From assembly GCA_910576785.1 (NCBI GenBank), contig CAJTJG010000004.1:1-64000 (forward strand): a DNA stretch of 64,000 nt. The letters run 5' to 3'. Below are positions 8,721 to 17,304 of this stretch, one piece after another. The stretch comes from an uncultured Duncaniella sp. GTDB taxonomy: Bacteria; Bacteroidota; Bacteroidia; Bacteroidales; Muribaculaceae. How positions within the stretch are numbered: the first letter of the stretch is position 1; every line of letters starts with the position of its first letter. The notes below the pieces were generated by a model. It saw nothing but the letters and a program-made list of their open reading frames with translations, had not been told where the DNA came from and ran no database searches. Both the position numbers and the translations under genes were made by a program.

Positions 8721-9440
8721 ATGGCACAAACAGATATGACAATGGATACAGAAAAGGTCTCCACATTCAAAAAACTACGCGACGCACTCCAGCAAGGTAT
8801 ATATTGCGTGATCAATCCCTTCGTGCGGTTGCTCATACGCATGGGCGTGACCCCCAATATGGTCACCACCATCGGCCTGCTCGGCAACATAGCCGCCGCC
8901 GGCCTGCTCGTCTACGCAGGATGGCTCGGACAGCCCTCCGAGATGAACTACGATCTTGTCACCTGGGCCGGTGCTGTCATCATCCTTTTCTCGCTCTTCG
9001 ACATGCTCGACGGCCAGGTGGCGCGTCTGGGCGGCATGGTATCCACCTTCGGAGCCATGTATGACTCGGTGCTCGACCGTTACTGCGAGCTCTTCACTCT
9101 CGGCGGCATCAGCTACTATCTGCTTCAGAAGGGGTATGTGGCCGGAGCACTCATCACATTCGTGGCCCTCGTAGGCTCGATCATGGTCAGCTATGTCCGC
9201 GCACGTGCCGAGGGCCTCGGCCTTGAGTGCAAGATCGGCTTCATGCAGCGCCCCGAGCGTGTGGTGGTGACAAGCATCGGATGTCTCGCCACAGGCATCA
9301 CCGGCCTGGCACTCCAGCCGGGAGCCGAGTTCGATCCCACCATCATCCTCATCATAGCCATGGGAGTGATAGCCGTGTTCGCCAACATCACGGCATTCGC
9401 CCGTGTGAACCACGCACGTAAACAGCTTGTAAATAAATGA
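8721..9440 (+). CDS. CDP-alcohol phosphatidyltransferase (PIP-synthase-like)
   Basis: Joins a CDP-activated lipid to an alcohol or sugar-alcohol phosphate in the inner membrane. The 239-residue protein has the complete family signature D(x)2DG(x)2AR(x)8G(x)3D(x)3D, seen as DMLDG, AR and GAMYDSVLD, and several transmembrane segments. A later SYVRARAEG...GFMQRPER block resembles phosphatidylinositol-phosphate synthases, with basic residues suited to a phosphorylated acceptor. I chose ATG 8721; the open frame extends upstream only through a TTG at 8679 inside the previous gene. By analogy with the B. thetaiotaomicron inositol-lipid cluster it may make phosphatidylinositol phosphate. Confidence 0.87.
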   Translation: MAQTDMTMDTEKVSTFKKLRDALQQGIYCVINPFVRLLIRMGVTPNMVTTIGLLGNIAAAGLLVYAGWLGQPSEMNYDLVTWAGAVIILFSLFDMLDGQVARLGGMVSTFGAMYDSVLDRYCELFTLGGISYYLLQKGYVAGALITFVALVGSIMVSYVRARAEGLGLECKIGFMQRPERVVVTSIGCLATGITGLALQPGAEFDPTIILIIAMGVIAVFANITAFARVNHARKQLVNK

Positions 9441-10381
9441 GCACGCACACAGCCGGATCCAGTCGCGGCGGAGCGGCCACGCAGAGGGAGAGCGCAGTGA
9501 TAATAGCCGCTCTCGGACTGTGGCTCTTCGTGACGGGGCTCTTCGTAGGGCTCCGCACGGAGCATATCTACATACTCGCGCTCCTCACCATACTGCTATT
9601 CGCCGCGCGTGCCACACGCAAGATGGTAGTGGCGCTCCTGCCGTTCATCATATTCGGAATATCGTATGACTGGATGAATATCCTCCCCAACTATGAGGTG
9701 AATCCAGTCGACATAGCCGGACTATACAACATGGAGAAGGATCTGTTCGGAATAGGTGGCGCCACGCCCAACGAGTGGTGGGCCGCACGCACCGCCCCCG
9801 TGCTCGACTTTCTGGCGGGATGCTTCTACCTGTGCTGGGTGCCCGTGCCCATACTGTTCGGCCTCTGGCTGTACTTCGACCGTCAGGACAAGGTGTATCT
9901 CCACTTCTCGCTGGTATTCCTCTTTGTCAATCTGCTCGGTTTCGGGCTCTACTACGTCCACCCCGCCGCCCCGCCGTGGTATGTGGCCATGCACGGCTTC
10001 GACTTCATCCCCGGCACCCATGGCGAGACCGCCGGACTCGGGGCATGGGACTCGATGACCGGACTCGGTATCTTCGACGGACTCTACTCACGCAACTCCA
10101 ACGTCTTCGCGGCGATGCCGTCGCTCCATGCCGCCTACATGCTCATAGCATTCATCTACTCGCTGCGTGCACGCTGCGGATGGTGGCTCAGGGTGCTTTT
10201 CGCCATAATATGCCTCGGCATATGGTGGACAGCTGTCTACACCTCCCACCATTACATTCTCGACGTTCTGGCCGGCATATCCGTCACCCTCGTAGGCTGG
10301 CTTATTTTCGAGCAGGGACTCATGCGGTGGGGAGCGTTCAGCCGCTTCATTGACCGTTACGCCTCTTACATATCACGCTGA
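9437..10381 (+). CDS. PAP2 / Aur1-like phosphotransferase (possible inositol phosphoceramide synthase)
   Basis: A 314-residue multi-pass protein. The middle region IIFGISYDWMN..PNYEVN and the two catalytic blocks AAMPSLHAAY and YTSHHYILDVLAG match the PAP2_3/Aur1 branch, which moves phosphoinositol onto ceramide. The histidines of these two blocks are the expected catalytic pair. Bacteroidales make phosphoinositol dihydroceramides, and a related protein lies in their inositol-lipid clusters. The start overlaps the previous stop as ATGA and its stop overlaps the next ATG (TGATG), so it is firmly within the operon. Other headgroup transfers are possible. Confidence 0.8.
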   Translation: MSTHTAGSSRGGAATQRESAVIIAALGLWLFVTGLFVGLRTEHIYILALLTILLFAARATRKMVVALLPFIIFGISYDWMNILPNYEVNPVDIAGLYNMEKDLFGIGGATPNEWWAARTAPVLDFLAGCFYLCWVPVPILFGLWLYFDRQDKVYLHFSLVFLFVNLLGFGLYYVHPAAPPWYVAMHGFDFIPGTHGETAGLGAWDSMTGLGIFDGLYSRNSNVFAAMPSLHAAYMLIAFIYSLRARCGWWLRVLFAIICLGIWWTAVYTSHHYILDVLAGISVTLVGWLIFEQGLMRWGAFSRFIDRYASYISR

Positions 10382-11325
10382 TGGGGAGCTGGAGAGAGGA
10401 ATACCGCGCATCGCTCAAGTCGATGGACACCGAGGAACACATCGATCTGGCGTTCTACCGCCCCATAGGTTTCCTGTGGGCCAAGCTCGCCGCACGTCTC
10501 GGTGTGACACCCAATGCCATAACCATCGCCTCAATATTTCTCGGCATCGGTGCCGGAGTGGCATTCTACTATCCGCAGATGTGGGTGAACCTCATCGGCA
10601 TACTGCTGCTGGTGTGGGCCAACTCGTTTGACAGCGCTGACGGCCAACTCGCCCGGATGACGCACCAGTATTCACGCTGGGGACGCATACTCGACGGCCT
10701 GAGCGGCGACTTCTGGTTCGTGGCCATCTACATTGCCATAGTGCTGCGCGAGAACCGCGACATACCTTTCTTCCATGCCCACGGATGGATAATGTGGGTG
10801 CTGGCCGTGACTGCCGGACTCTTCCACGCCAAGCAGGCCGCCATGGCCGACTATTACAGGCAGTTCCATCTCTACATCCTCAACGGAAGCGGCGGGAGCG
10901 AGCTTGACAGTTCGTCCGATCTCCGCGCCGCGCTCAATGCCCCCGGCATGAGCATGTGGCGGCGCCTCACGGCCAGGATCTACCTCAACTACACCCGACA
11001 GCAGGAAGCCTCGTCGCCCGCCATGCAGGCCATGCGTGCCGAACTGCGCCGACGGTTTCCCGATGGCCGGATTCCGGCCCGGTTCCGCAGCGACTTCCGA
11101 GAAGCCTCGCTGCCGCTGATGAAGTATACCAACATTCTCACATTCAACTGGCGGTCCATAGGCCTCTTCGCCTCCATCCTCGCAGGCTACCCGTGGCTAT
11201 ATTTCGTATACGAGCTCGTAGTGCTCAACAATATTCTCCTCTACATGGTGATACGCCACGAGGGGATCTGCCGGTATTTCACCCGCGAGCTTGAAAATGG
11301 GGCATATAAAGGGGATAATATTTGA
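10381..11325 (+). CDS. Second CDP-alcohol phosphatidyltransferase
   Basis: 314 residues with the family signature DSADGQLAR, then after eight residues GRILDGLSGD. The last spacing is D(x)4D instead of the usual D(x)3D, so the aspartate normally used as base is displaced by one position, with glycine in its place. The spacing looks like a subfamily trait, not damage, because the surrounding sequence is intact. A region of about 70 residues after the catalytic segment (roughly 175-245) is hydrophilic, and hydrophobic helices return after it. It overlaps the preceding gene by one base and the following HAD gene by 29 bases. The alcohol used is unknown. Confidence 0.82.
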   Translation: MGSWREEYRASLKSMDTEEHIDLAFYRPIGFLWAKLAARLGVTPNAITIASIFLGIGAGVAFYYPQMWVNLIGILLLVWANSFDSADGQLARMTHQYSRWGRILDGLSGDFWFVAIYIAIVLRENRDIPFFHAHGWIMWVLAVTAGLFHAKQAAMADYYRQFHLYILNGSGGSELDSSSDLRAALNAPGMSMWRRLTARIYLNYTRQQEASSPAMQAMRAELRRRFPDGRIPARFRSDFREASLPLMKYTNILTFNWRSIGLFASILAGYPWLYFVYELVVLNNILLYMVIRHEGICRYFTRELENGAYKGDNI

Positions 11326-11998
11326 CTTCGGAGGCACACTTGACTCGGGCGGTGACCATTGGAGTCACGTGATACACGACGCATGGACAGCTGCGGGGAT
11401 CACAACGGACTATCCTACATTCCGCGCGGCATACATACATGGCGAACGCAACATCACTCCGCTCGTCATACCATCCGATAACATGCTGACACTTCTCACC
11501 AAGAAGATCTCGCTCGAACTGCTCCATGCCTTCGGCGATGACAGCCGCGCTCAGGAGATAGCATCCCTGTGCTACAGCCATGCGCGTGAGTGCATAAGCC
11601 ATGTACTCCCTCCGCTCGAAGCCCTGGCAGACAAGTTTCCGATGGTAATAGTGTCAAACTTCTACGGGAACCTCCGGAGCGTGCTCGCCGACTACGGCAT
11701 GACCCACCTCTTCAGAGGGGTGATAGACAGCGCGGAGTCCGGTGTAAGAAAACCGGACCCCGCGATATTCCGTCTCGGGCTCGACATGCTCGGCACTGAG
11801 CCGGGAGAGACACTCGTGGTGGGCGACAGTATTGACAAGGATATCCTGCCCGCGCTCTCGCTCGGATGCCCCACGGCCATCGTGACCGGACGTCAGTGGG
11901 ATGACATGCCTCTGCCGCAACTACCCGACGGCTGCGTGCAGTTCAGATCCATCGCATCACTGGCGGATCACATCCTCGAAGTCGGATGTGAGAGGTGA
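11297..11998 (+). CDS. HAD-family hydrolase (candidate lipid-phosphate phosphatase)
   Basis: 233 residues with all HAD motifs: FDFGGTLDS (motif I nucleophile Asp), VIVSNF (motif II), KPDPAIF (motif III lysine) and VVGDSIDKD (motif IV). Closing a cluster with a PIP-synthase-like enzyme, it could remove a phosphate from a headgroup, as the PIP phosphatase does in Bacteroides inositol-lipid synthesis; general HAD activity on small phosphates is the alternative. I start at ATG 11297, inside the end of the upstream gene. Its last 42 bases overlap the 3' end of the convergent TolC-like gene. Confidence 0.85.
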   Translation: MGHIKGIIFDFGGTLDSGGDHWSHVIHDAWTAAGITTDYPTFRAAYIHGERNITPLVIPSDNMLTLLTKKISLELLHAFGDDSRAQEIASLCYSHARECISHVLPPLEALADKFPMVIVSNFYGNLRSVLADYGMTHLFRGVIDSAESGVRKPDPAIFRLGLDMLGTEPGETLVVGDSIDKDILPALSLGCPTAIVTGRQWDDMPLPQLPDGCVQFRSIASLADHILEVGCER

Positions 11999-13441
11999 CG
12001 CGGTGGTATAGTCCCACAGAGTCAGCGAACGGAGCTGATAGAAGTAATACCAGTACTGATAGAGCGCCTGGAAATAAGCCTGGCGGCTCTCATCCTTCTT
12101 CACCTGCGAGTCATTGAGATCAAGTGTCGAGAGCTTTCCTATGAGATACGTCTCCACGTTTGTCTCGTAGCGCTTGCGTGCTATCTCGTCGGCCCGCAGC
12201 GATATCTCGAGCTGACGGCGCTGATTGTTGAAGCGCTCCACGAGTATGAAGAGATCCTGATTGAAGTTCTGCGCCTCGAGCCGGAGATTGCTCGCGGTGA
12301 CATCGCGGTTGCTCTCGGCGGTCTTCACCTTGCCGCGGCGCTTGCCCCAGTCGAGTATGGGTATCTTCACACCTATCTCCACCACCTGATTGTCCTTGAG
12401 CCTGCGGTAAGCATCGCCCACCTCGCCCGAAGCGCCGGTGTAACCTATCTGTGCGAAGAGGTCTATGCGGCGCATGTCCCCCCGGGCCTTTGCCACCTCA
12501 TAGTCGGCCTCGAGCTGACGGCGGCGCAATGACAGGGCGAACTGATTGTTGGTCAACGCCTTGTCGAGTGCATCAGAATAGGCTATGTCCACCAGAGGCA
12601 CATCCGAGGGAATGGCCGGTATGATCTCCACATCCTCGCCGTAGTCCAGAAAGGACCTCAGCCTGAACATGTGGCTCTTCATGTCACTCTCGGCCTCGGT
12701 GAGAGCCGAGCGGGCATTGAGTTCATTGAGCTCCATCTGCAGCAGGTCGTTGCCGCTTATCTGGCCCATCTCCCGCTTGGCACGCGCCACCTCATGGAGC
12801 TTCACGGCATTCTCGAGATTCTGCCGCTCGATCTCGACCGTCTCGCGCGAGGAGAGCAGGTTGAAGAAGTAGTTGATGGCTGTCATGGCCACCTCCTCAC
12901 TGTCGCTTATGAAACGGGCCTTCGCCTCGGCATAGCGCACAGGCTCTATGCGGCGGTTCCACTTCACGTTGTTGACACTGAATATAGGCTGATTGAGCGT
13001 GAGAGCCACGGGGATGGACATGAAACGGTTGTAGCGGTTGCCGCTGAGCTGACGCAGATAGTCGAGCGACGTGTTGAGTGAAACCGTACCTCCCGTAGCC
13101 CATATGCTCTGTGTGAGCGAGAGGGTGCCGGTGATGTCCATGTAATGGTTACGCACAAAGCCATACTCTCCGTTCTCATATTGATACACTGAATACTGCT
13201 TGCGATAGGCGGGGACGGTTGCCTCGAGGGTCACCTCAGGCAGGAGGGATGCCCTGTAGGACCGGTGCGACCAGTAGGCCTGCTTCAGACGGTCGAGCGC
13301 CACGGCGGCATTGACCGAGCGGACCCGAGCCCTTGTTATAGCCTCGGGGAGGGTGAGCTCCACCCGCTCCTGCGCCGATACGTGACCGGCACAGAGCAGG
13401 ACAAGAGCTACAAACTGCATTATTTTTATCATTATCTTCAT
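11957..13441 (-). CDS. TolC-family outer membrane efflux protein
   Basis: 494 residues with a signal peptide (about 1-24, ending HVSAQ) and the long helical OEP repeats typical of TolC-like trimeric channels, e.g. the LTLPEAITRARVRS opening and the C-terminal ESRQAYFQALYQYWYYFYQLRSL region. It would form the outer membrane exit duct for the adaptor, ATPase and permeases encoded upstream on the same strand (13456-20540), starting 14 nt after the last permease. The 3' end overlaps the HAD gene on the opposite strand. Confidence 0.92.
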   Translation of the reverse strand: MKIMIKIMQFVALVLLCAGHVSAQERVELTLPEAITRARVRSVNAAVALDRLKQAYWSHRSYRASLLPEVTLEATVPAYRKQYSVYQYENGEYGFVRNHYMDITGTLSLTQSIWATGGTVSLNTSLDYLRQLSGNRYNRFMSIPVALTLNQPIFSVNNVKWNRRIEPVRYAEAKARFISDSEEVAMTAINYFFNLLSSRETVEIERQNLENAVKLHEVARAKREMGQISGNDLLQMELNELNARSALTEAESDMKSHMFRLRSFLDYGEDVEIIPAIPSDVPLVDIAYSDALDKALTNNQFALSLRRRQLEADYEVAKARGDMRRIDLFAQIGYTGASGEVGDAYRRLKDNQVVEIGVKIPILDWGKRRGKVKTAESNRDVTASNLRLEAQNFNQDLFILVERFNNQRRQLEISLRADEIARKRYETNVETYLIGKLSTLDLNDSQVKKDESRQAYFQALYQYWYYFYQLRSLTLWDYTTASPLTSDFEDVIRQ

Positions 13442-13455
13442 CTTTAAGCAACCTC

Positions 13456-14706
13456 TTATTCGTCCTTGAGCACGATGGCGGGATCAATCTTCTGGGCCCT
13501 GCGGGCGGGGAAGAATACTCCTGCAATGATCATAAGTGTGATAAGACCGAAAGTGACGGCAGCGCACAGAAGCACACGGGGCACACTGAAATACGAACCC
13601 ATAAGGTAGGTATTGTATTCCATATAGGCCAGCAGACAGTCAATGCCGAATGCCAGGGGAGTGACAATAGACAGCAGCACTATCCCCTCGGTGATGAGCC
13701 GGCGGAATATGTCGGCTGGAGTTGCGCCCATGGACTTGCGTACGGCTATCTCCTGAGCGCGTTGCTGGGTGCGGAACCAGAAGGTGCCGAACAGACCCAG
13801 GAAGATGTTGAGCAGGAGGAATCCCATCATCACCACCATATCGCGGATAGTGTCGTAATTGTTCTGCTGAAACCTGTCTCTGGTATCAGTGAAAGGTATC
13901 ACATTGACAAGCACACGGTTGCCCACATGGAAATATCCGTTGGCCATCTCCATGAGCCGTTCGGGTATGTCATGGTCCTCCTCGGGACGCACACGCAGGC
14001 AGAACTCGTCAGACCAACTCATCCAGCTATGCGGCAGGTTTATGAGCACCGAGGTATTCCAGTCCATGAAGTCGCCGTAGCGCACATCCTTGAGCACGGC
14101 ACCGAGACGGTAGGAATGGATCGTGTCACCGTCAAGATGAAAATCCTCACCGATGTGAGCCTCGGGGAGCAATCTGTCGTCACCCGTGCCGAACACCGGA
14201 CCACTGAGTATGATCTCACCCTTGACCATAAGTTCGCTGATCTCCTCGGGAGTCTCGCCGCGTATGCCCTCATAACGGAACACCTTGGGAAAACCGGGGG
14301 TGGCTATGCGCCGGAGCAGGTAGTTCAGGGTAGAGCTTGACAAGGAGTCGTTGAATATATATGTACCTGAATTACTTCCGTTGTAGGGAAATGAATTCTG
14401 GGAGAGCGATGCAGCCTCGACAAAGGGGAGCTGCTCCATGCGCCGCAGTATCTCCTCGTTTGTCTTGATCAGATCGTCTTTCTGCTGATCCGGGATATAA
14501 TCGGGATTCTTGTCGGTGATATGACCGAACGAGAGTCTGTAGCAATGCTCCGTGTCAAAACCTTTCGGCTCCGTATATATATACCATGTGGCATAGAAAT
14601 AATCAACCACATACCACAGCACCACCGAGACAACGAGGAGCTCAAGACTCATCCAGAGGTTGGAGCGCCACTCCGAGCGTATCTGTTTTAAAAGTTTGCG
14701 TTTCAT
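13456..14706 (-). CDS. ABC transporter permease, FtsX/MacB type (pair 2, second member)
   Basis: 416 residues: an N-terminal membrane helix after MKRKLLKQ.RSEWRSN, a large periplasmic MacB_PCD-like domain, and three C-terminal helices with the FtsX-type block RAQEIAVRKSMGAT. It is closely similar in layout and N-terminus to the permease at 16018-17304 and probably arose from it by duplication. The MacB fold uses ATP-driven movement across the inner membrane to push substrates from the periplasm into TolC. The substrate is unknown. Confidence 0.88.
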   Translation of the reverse strand: MKRKLLKQIRSEWRSNLWMSLELLVVSVVLWYVVDYFYATWYIYTEPKGFDTEHCYRLSFGHITDKNPDYIPDQQKDDLIKTNEEILRRMEQLPFVEAASLSQNSFPYNGSNSGTYIFNDSLSSSTLNYLLRRIATPGFPKVFRYEGIRGETPEEISELMVKGEIILSGPVFGTGDDRLLPEAHIGEDFHLDGDTIHSYRLGAVLKDVRYGDFMDWNTSVLINLPHSWMSWSDEFCLRVRPEEDHDIPERLMEMANGYFHVGNRVLVNVIPFTDTRDRFQQNNYDTIRDMVVMMGFLLLNIFLGLFGTFWFRTQQRAQEIAVRKSMGATPADIFRRLITEGIVLLSIVTPLAFGIDCLLAYMEYNTYLMGSYFSVPRVLLCAAVTFGLITLMIIAGVFFPARRAQKIDPAIVLKDE

Positions 14707-14717
14707 GACTGGGGGGA

Positions 14718-16013
14718 TTATTTACCTGCGTCCTTTCCGCGCAGGGAGTTAACGAGACCGATACGTGCCATCTGCATGGCCGGGATACCGGCACTGAGCA
14801 TATTCAGGAAGAAACAGAAGAGGAGAGCCCATCCGAAGGTGGACCAATGCAGGAGCATCGACACATCCACGCTCACCGATGATACGTAATAGACATATGA
14901 CTGGGAGAAGAGCACATCGACGAACAGGAACGCCGCTACCACACTCATCAATATACCTATGATACCACCTATGAGTGTGACAAGAAAGTTCTCGGTGAGG
15001 ATGTCGAGGAAGATGACTGACCGGGTGGCTCCGAACGCACGGCGCACGGCTATCTCGCTGACACGGCGGCGCAGACGCGAGTGGGTCATGCTCGAGAGGT
15101 TGATGGCCGGCACAAGCAGGAGTATGGCGTAGATTATCAGATTCCGGCGGTGCGCACCCTCGATGTCGGGCTCGTTGTTCGAGCTGCTGCTTAACTCGTT
15201 CACCTCCTGTGTATAGGGCCTGCCACGGTGGAGTATCACCCAACCGTTCTCAGCTATGGTCTTGCCGAACTCGTCGCTGCGGCGCTTGAACTCATCGCGC
15301 ACCTCCTGCTCCGATCCGCCCTCGCGCGTCAGAATAGTGACTGTGAACATACCGCCGAGCGTTGACCAGTCAGCTTCTATCATATGGCCGGTAGTGGCCG
15401 GGATCCATATCTGGGAATAGGCATGGCTGGCAAGCGTAGACACCGGCTCGACCACTCCGCACACGGTGTACTCTCCGCCGTTGATCTCAAACCGGCGCCC
15501 CACGGCGCTCTGCTTGCCAAAAAGCCTGGCTGCCACATTGGTGTCTATGACGGCACGGGGCAAGGAGGCGTCGAAGTCCTCCTGACTGAATGGCTTTCCG
15601 TCGACGAACTTGAAATCGAACACCTTGAAATATGCCGCGTCAGTATCGCGGACATCACCGGCAAACGGCTTTTCACCTTTCACTCCGATGGAGTATACAT
15701 CAGTGCTGATCGTATAGGCCGTTACAGCCTCGGGGGTCTCGAGAGGGTAGAACAGATTCTTCACCACGAACCATGACATAGGGCCGTTGGAGTTGCTCTC
15801 CTCGGGATTGTCCGTCCACTGGGAATTGGAAAAAGATATGTAGGGATAGTGCAGGAAACGGTCGCGGTTGCTCTCCGGGGCATACGGGGCCGTGCGCACC
15901 TGCTGCATCATCACCACCACCATGATGAGAAAGATGCTCAGTGCGGTGCCGGCTATGGTCACGATGGAAATGACTGGCTGCCGGCGCAGATTGTAGATTG
16001 ATTCTTTAAGCAT
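14718..16013 (-). CDS. ABC transporter permease, FtsX/MacB type (pair 2, first member)
   Basis: 431 residues with an N-terminal helix (VISIVTIAGTALSIFLIMV), a periplasmic domain and C-terminal helices containing RRRVSEIAVRRAFGATRS, the conserved FtsX coupling region. It shares length and plan with the permease at 17301-18596. The following gene lies 11 nt downstream. With its partner it probably forms one heterodimeric transmembrane pair using the single ATPase encoded at 18593. Confidence 0.88.
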   Translation of the reverse strand: MLKESIYNLRRQPVISIVTIAGTALSIFLIMVVVMMQQVRTAPYAPESNRDRFLHYPYISFSNSQWTDNPEESNSNGPMSWFVVKNLFYPLETPEAVTAYTISTDVYSIGVKGEKPFAGDVRDTDAAYFKVFDFKFVDGKPFSQEDFDASLPRAVIDTNVAARLFGKQSAVGRRFEINGGEYTVCGVVEPVSTLASHAYSQIWIPATTGHMIEADWSTLGGMFTVTILTREGGSEQEVRDEFKRRSDEFGKTIAENGWVILHRGRPYTQEVNELSSSSNNEPDIEGAHRRNLIIYAILLLVPAINLSSMTHSRLRRRVSEIAVRRAFGATRSVIFLDILTENFLVTLIGGIIGILMSVVAAFLFVDVLFSQSYVYYVSSVSVDVSMLLHWSTFGWALLFCFFLNMLSAGIPAMQMARIGLVNSLRGKDAGK

Positions 16014-16017
16014 AATG

Positions 16018-17304
16018 TCATTCTTCTTTTAGCACTATGGCCGGATCAAGACGCATGGCCATACGTGCGGGGAAATAGATGCCGATAAATATCATTACAA
16101 GAAGCAGCAGATAGGTGATGACCGATGTACGGACAATCCATTCCGTGTCCAGACCGGCCATCAGCTCCATGTTGGGGCGGATCTCCGCCCGGAGCAGGGC
16201 TGCTATCAGGACGCCGGATATGACGGCCGCTATGGTGAGTACGATGATACCCTCGGTCATCAGACGGCGGAATACCGATGCTCTCGACGCTCCGAAACTC
16301 ATCCTGACGGCAAGCTCGGAGGCCCGCTGACGGGTGCGGTACCAGAAAGTGCCGAGAATTCCGAGGAATACGTTGGCAAGCAGGAAGCCGAGTATGAGAT
16401 AGATCTGCTTCACGGCGTTGAGCGCATCTTTCTCGCGCGCCTTCCTCACCTGATCGAACGGCTGGAGGCCAGTCACACGCAGATCGCCGGCCGAGAAATG
16501 GTCCAGATCAGCGATGAAGCGATCGGTAAACCCCTTGTCGGCCTCGGGGCGCACACGGATGGTAATGTCGCTCCATCCACCCACGTACTGCATGTAGCCG
16601 TCGATTGACTCGTCGAAGTTCATCACGGCCGTAGAATAGCTCGACTGCTGCGAGGTGTCATCGCGCTTGAAAGTCTGCGCCACTCCGGTAAGCTCGTAGG
16701 CAAAGCCGCCCATATCGAACCTGTGCCCCAGGAGGGTGTAAGGATCGGAAATGGTCAGTGCGGTGTCAATGAGCTCGACGAAACATCCGGTTATCACCAT
16801 CTTGTCGCGTCCGCGACCTATGGCCTCGGCCATATCCTCGGGACTCTCCCCGCGGAAGCCTCCTATGCGGAACACACGGAAGAAGTCGGGATTGGCATAG
16901 CCGAGACGTATGCACCTGAACATCTGGCTGTAGCCGAACGATATGGAGTCAGGGGTGGATACATCCCTTATGGCGCCGCTGGACATGCTACCGTTGTAAG
17001 GCTCTATGCCCTGCAAGGAGATGGCCACACCCTCCACTCCGGGATATGCGCGCAGACGGCTGAGCACCTCGCGCCGTCCATCCATCGTGGATGATGAGTC
17101 ACCTTCTTCTATCGTGGTGGTGATCTTGTAGCAATATTCAATATCGAAACCTCTGGGCTGCGACATGGGCTCGTAGACCTGGGTGAGGAGATCCACTATA
17201 TACCAGGTGACGATGATGATGATAATCAGCTCGATGGTAAGCCAGACATTTGACCGCCACTGCGATAAAGTCTGCTTGAGAAGTTTACGTTTCATAGCGG
17301 TCAT
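16018..17304 (-). CDS. ABC transporter permease, FtsX/MacB type (pair 1, second member)
   Basis: 428 residues with the MKRKLLKQ..SQWRSN start, one N-terminal helix, a periplasmic MacB-like domain and three terminal helices with RASELAVRMSFGAS. I use the start at 17304 because its ATG overlaps the upstream stop as ATGA; an internal ATG at 17295 is the other option and matches the paralogue's first residues. It is a paralogue of the permease at 13456-14706. Confidence 0.88.
   Translation of the reverse strand: MTAMKRKLLKQTLSQWRSNVWLTIELIIIIIVTWYIVDLLTQVYEPMSQPRGFDIEYCYKITTTIEEGDSSSTMDGRREVLSRLRAYPGVEGVAISLQGIEPYNGSMSSGAIRDVSTPDSISFGYSQMFRCIRLGYANPDFFRVFRIGGFRGESPEDMAEAIGRGRDKMVITGCFVELIDTALTISDPYTLLGHRFDMGGFAYELTGVAQTFKRDDTSQQSSYSTAVMNFDESIDGYMQYVGGWSDITIRVRPEADKGFTDRFIADLDHFSAGDLRVTGLQPFDQVRKAREKDALNAVKQIYLILGFLLANVFLGILGTFWYRTRQRASELAVRMSFGASRASVFRRLMTEGIIVLTIAAVISGVLIAALLRAEIRPNMELMAGLDTEWIVRTSVITYLLLLVMIFIGIYFPARMAMRLDPAIVLKEE

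Noticed and set aside
10381..11325. Second CDP-alcohol transferase as a pseudogene because of the altered motif
   Set aside because: The frame is intact, the other motif residues are present and it overlaps its neighbours exactly as an active operon gene would.
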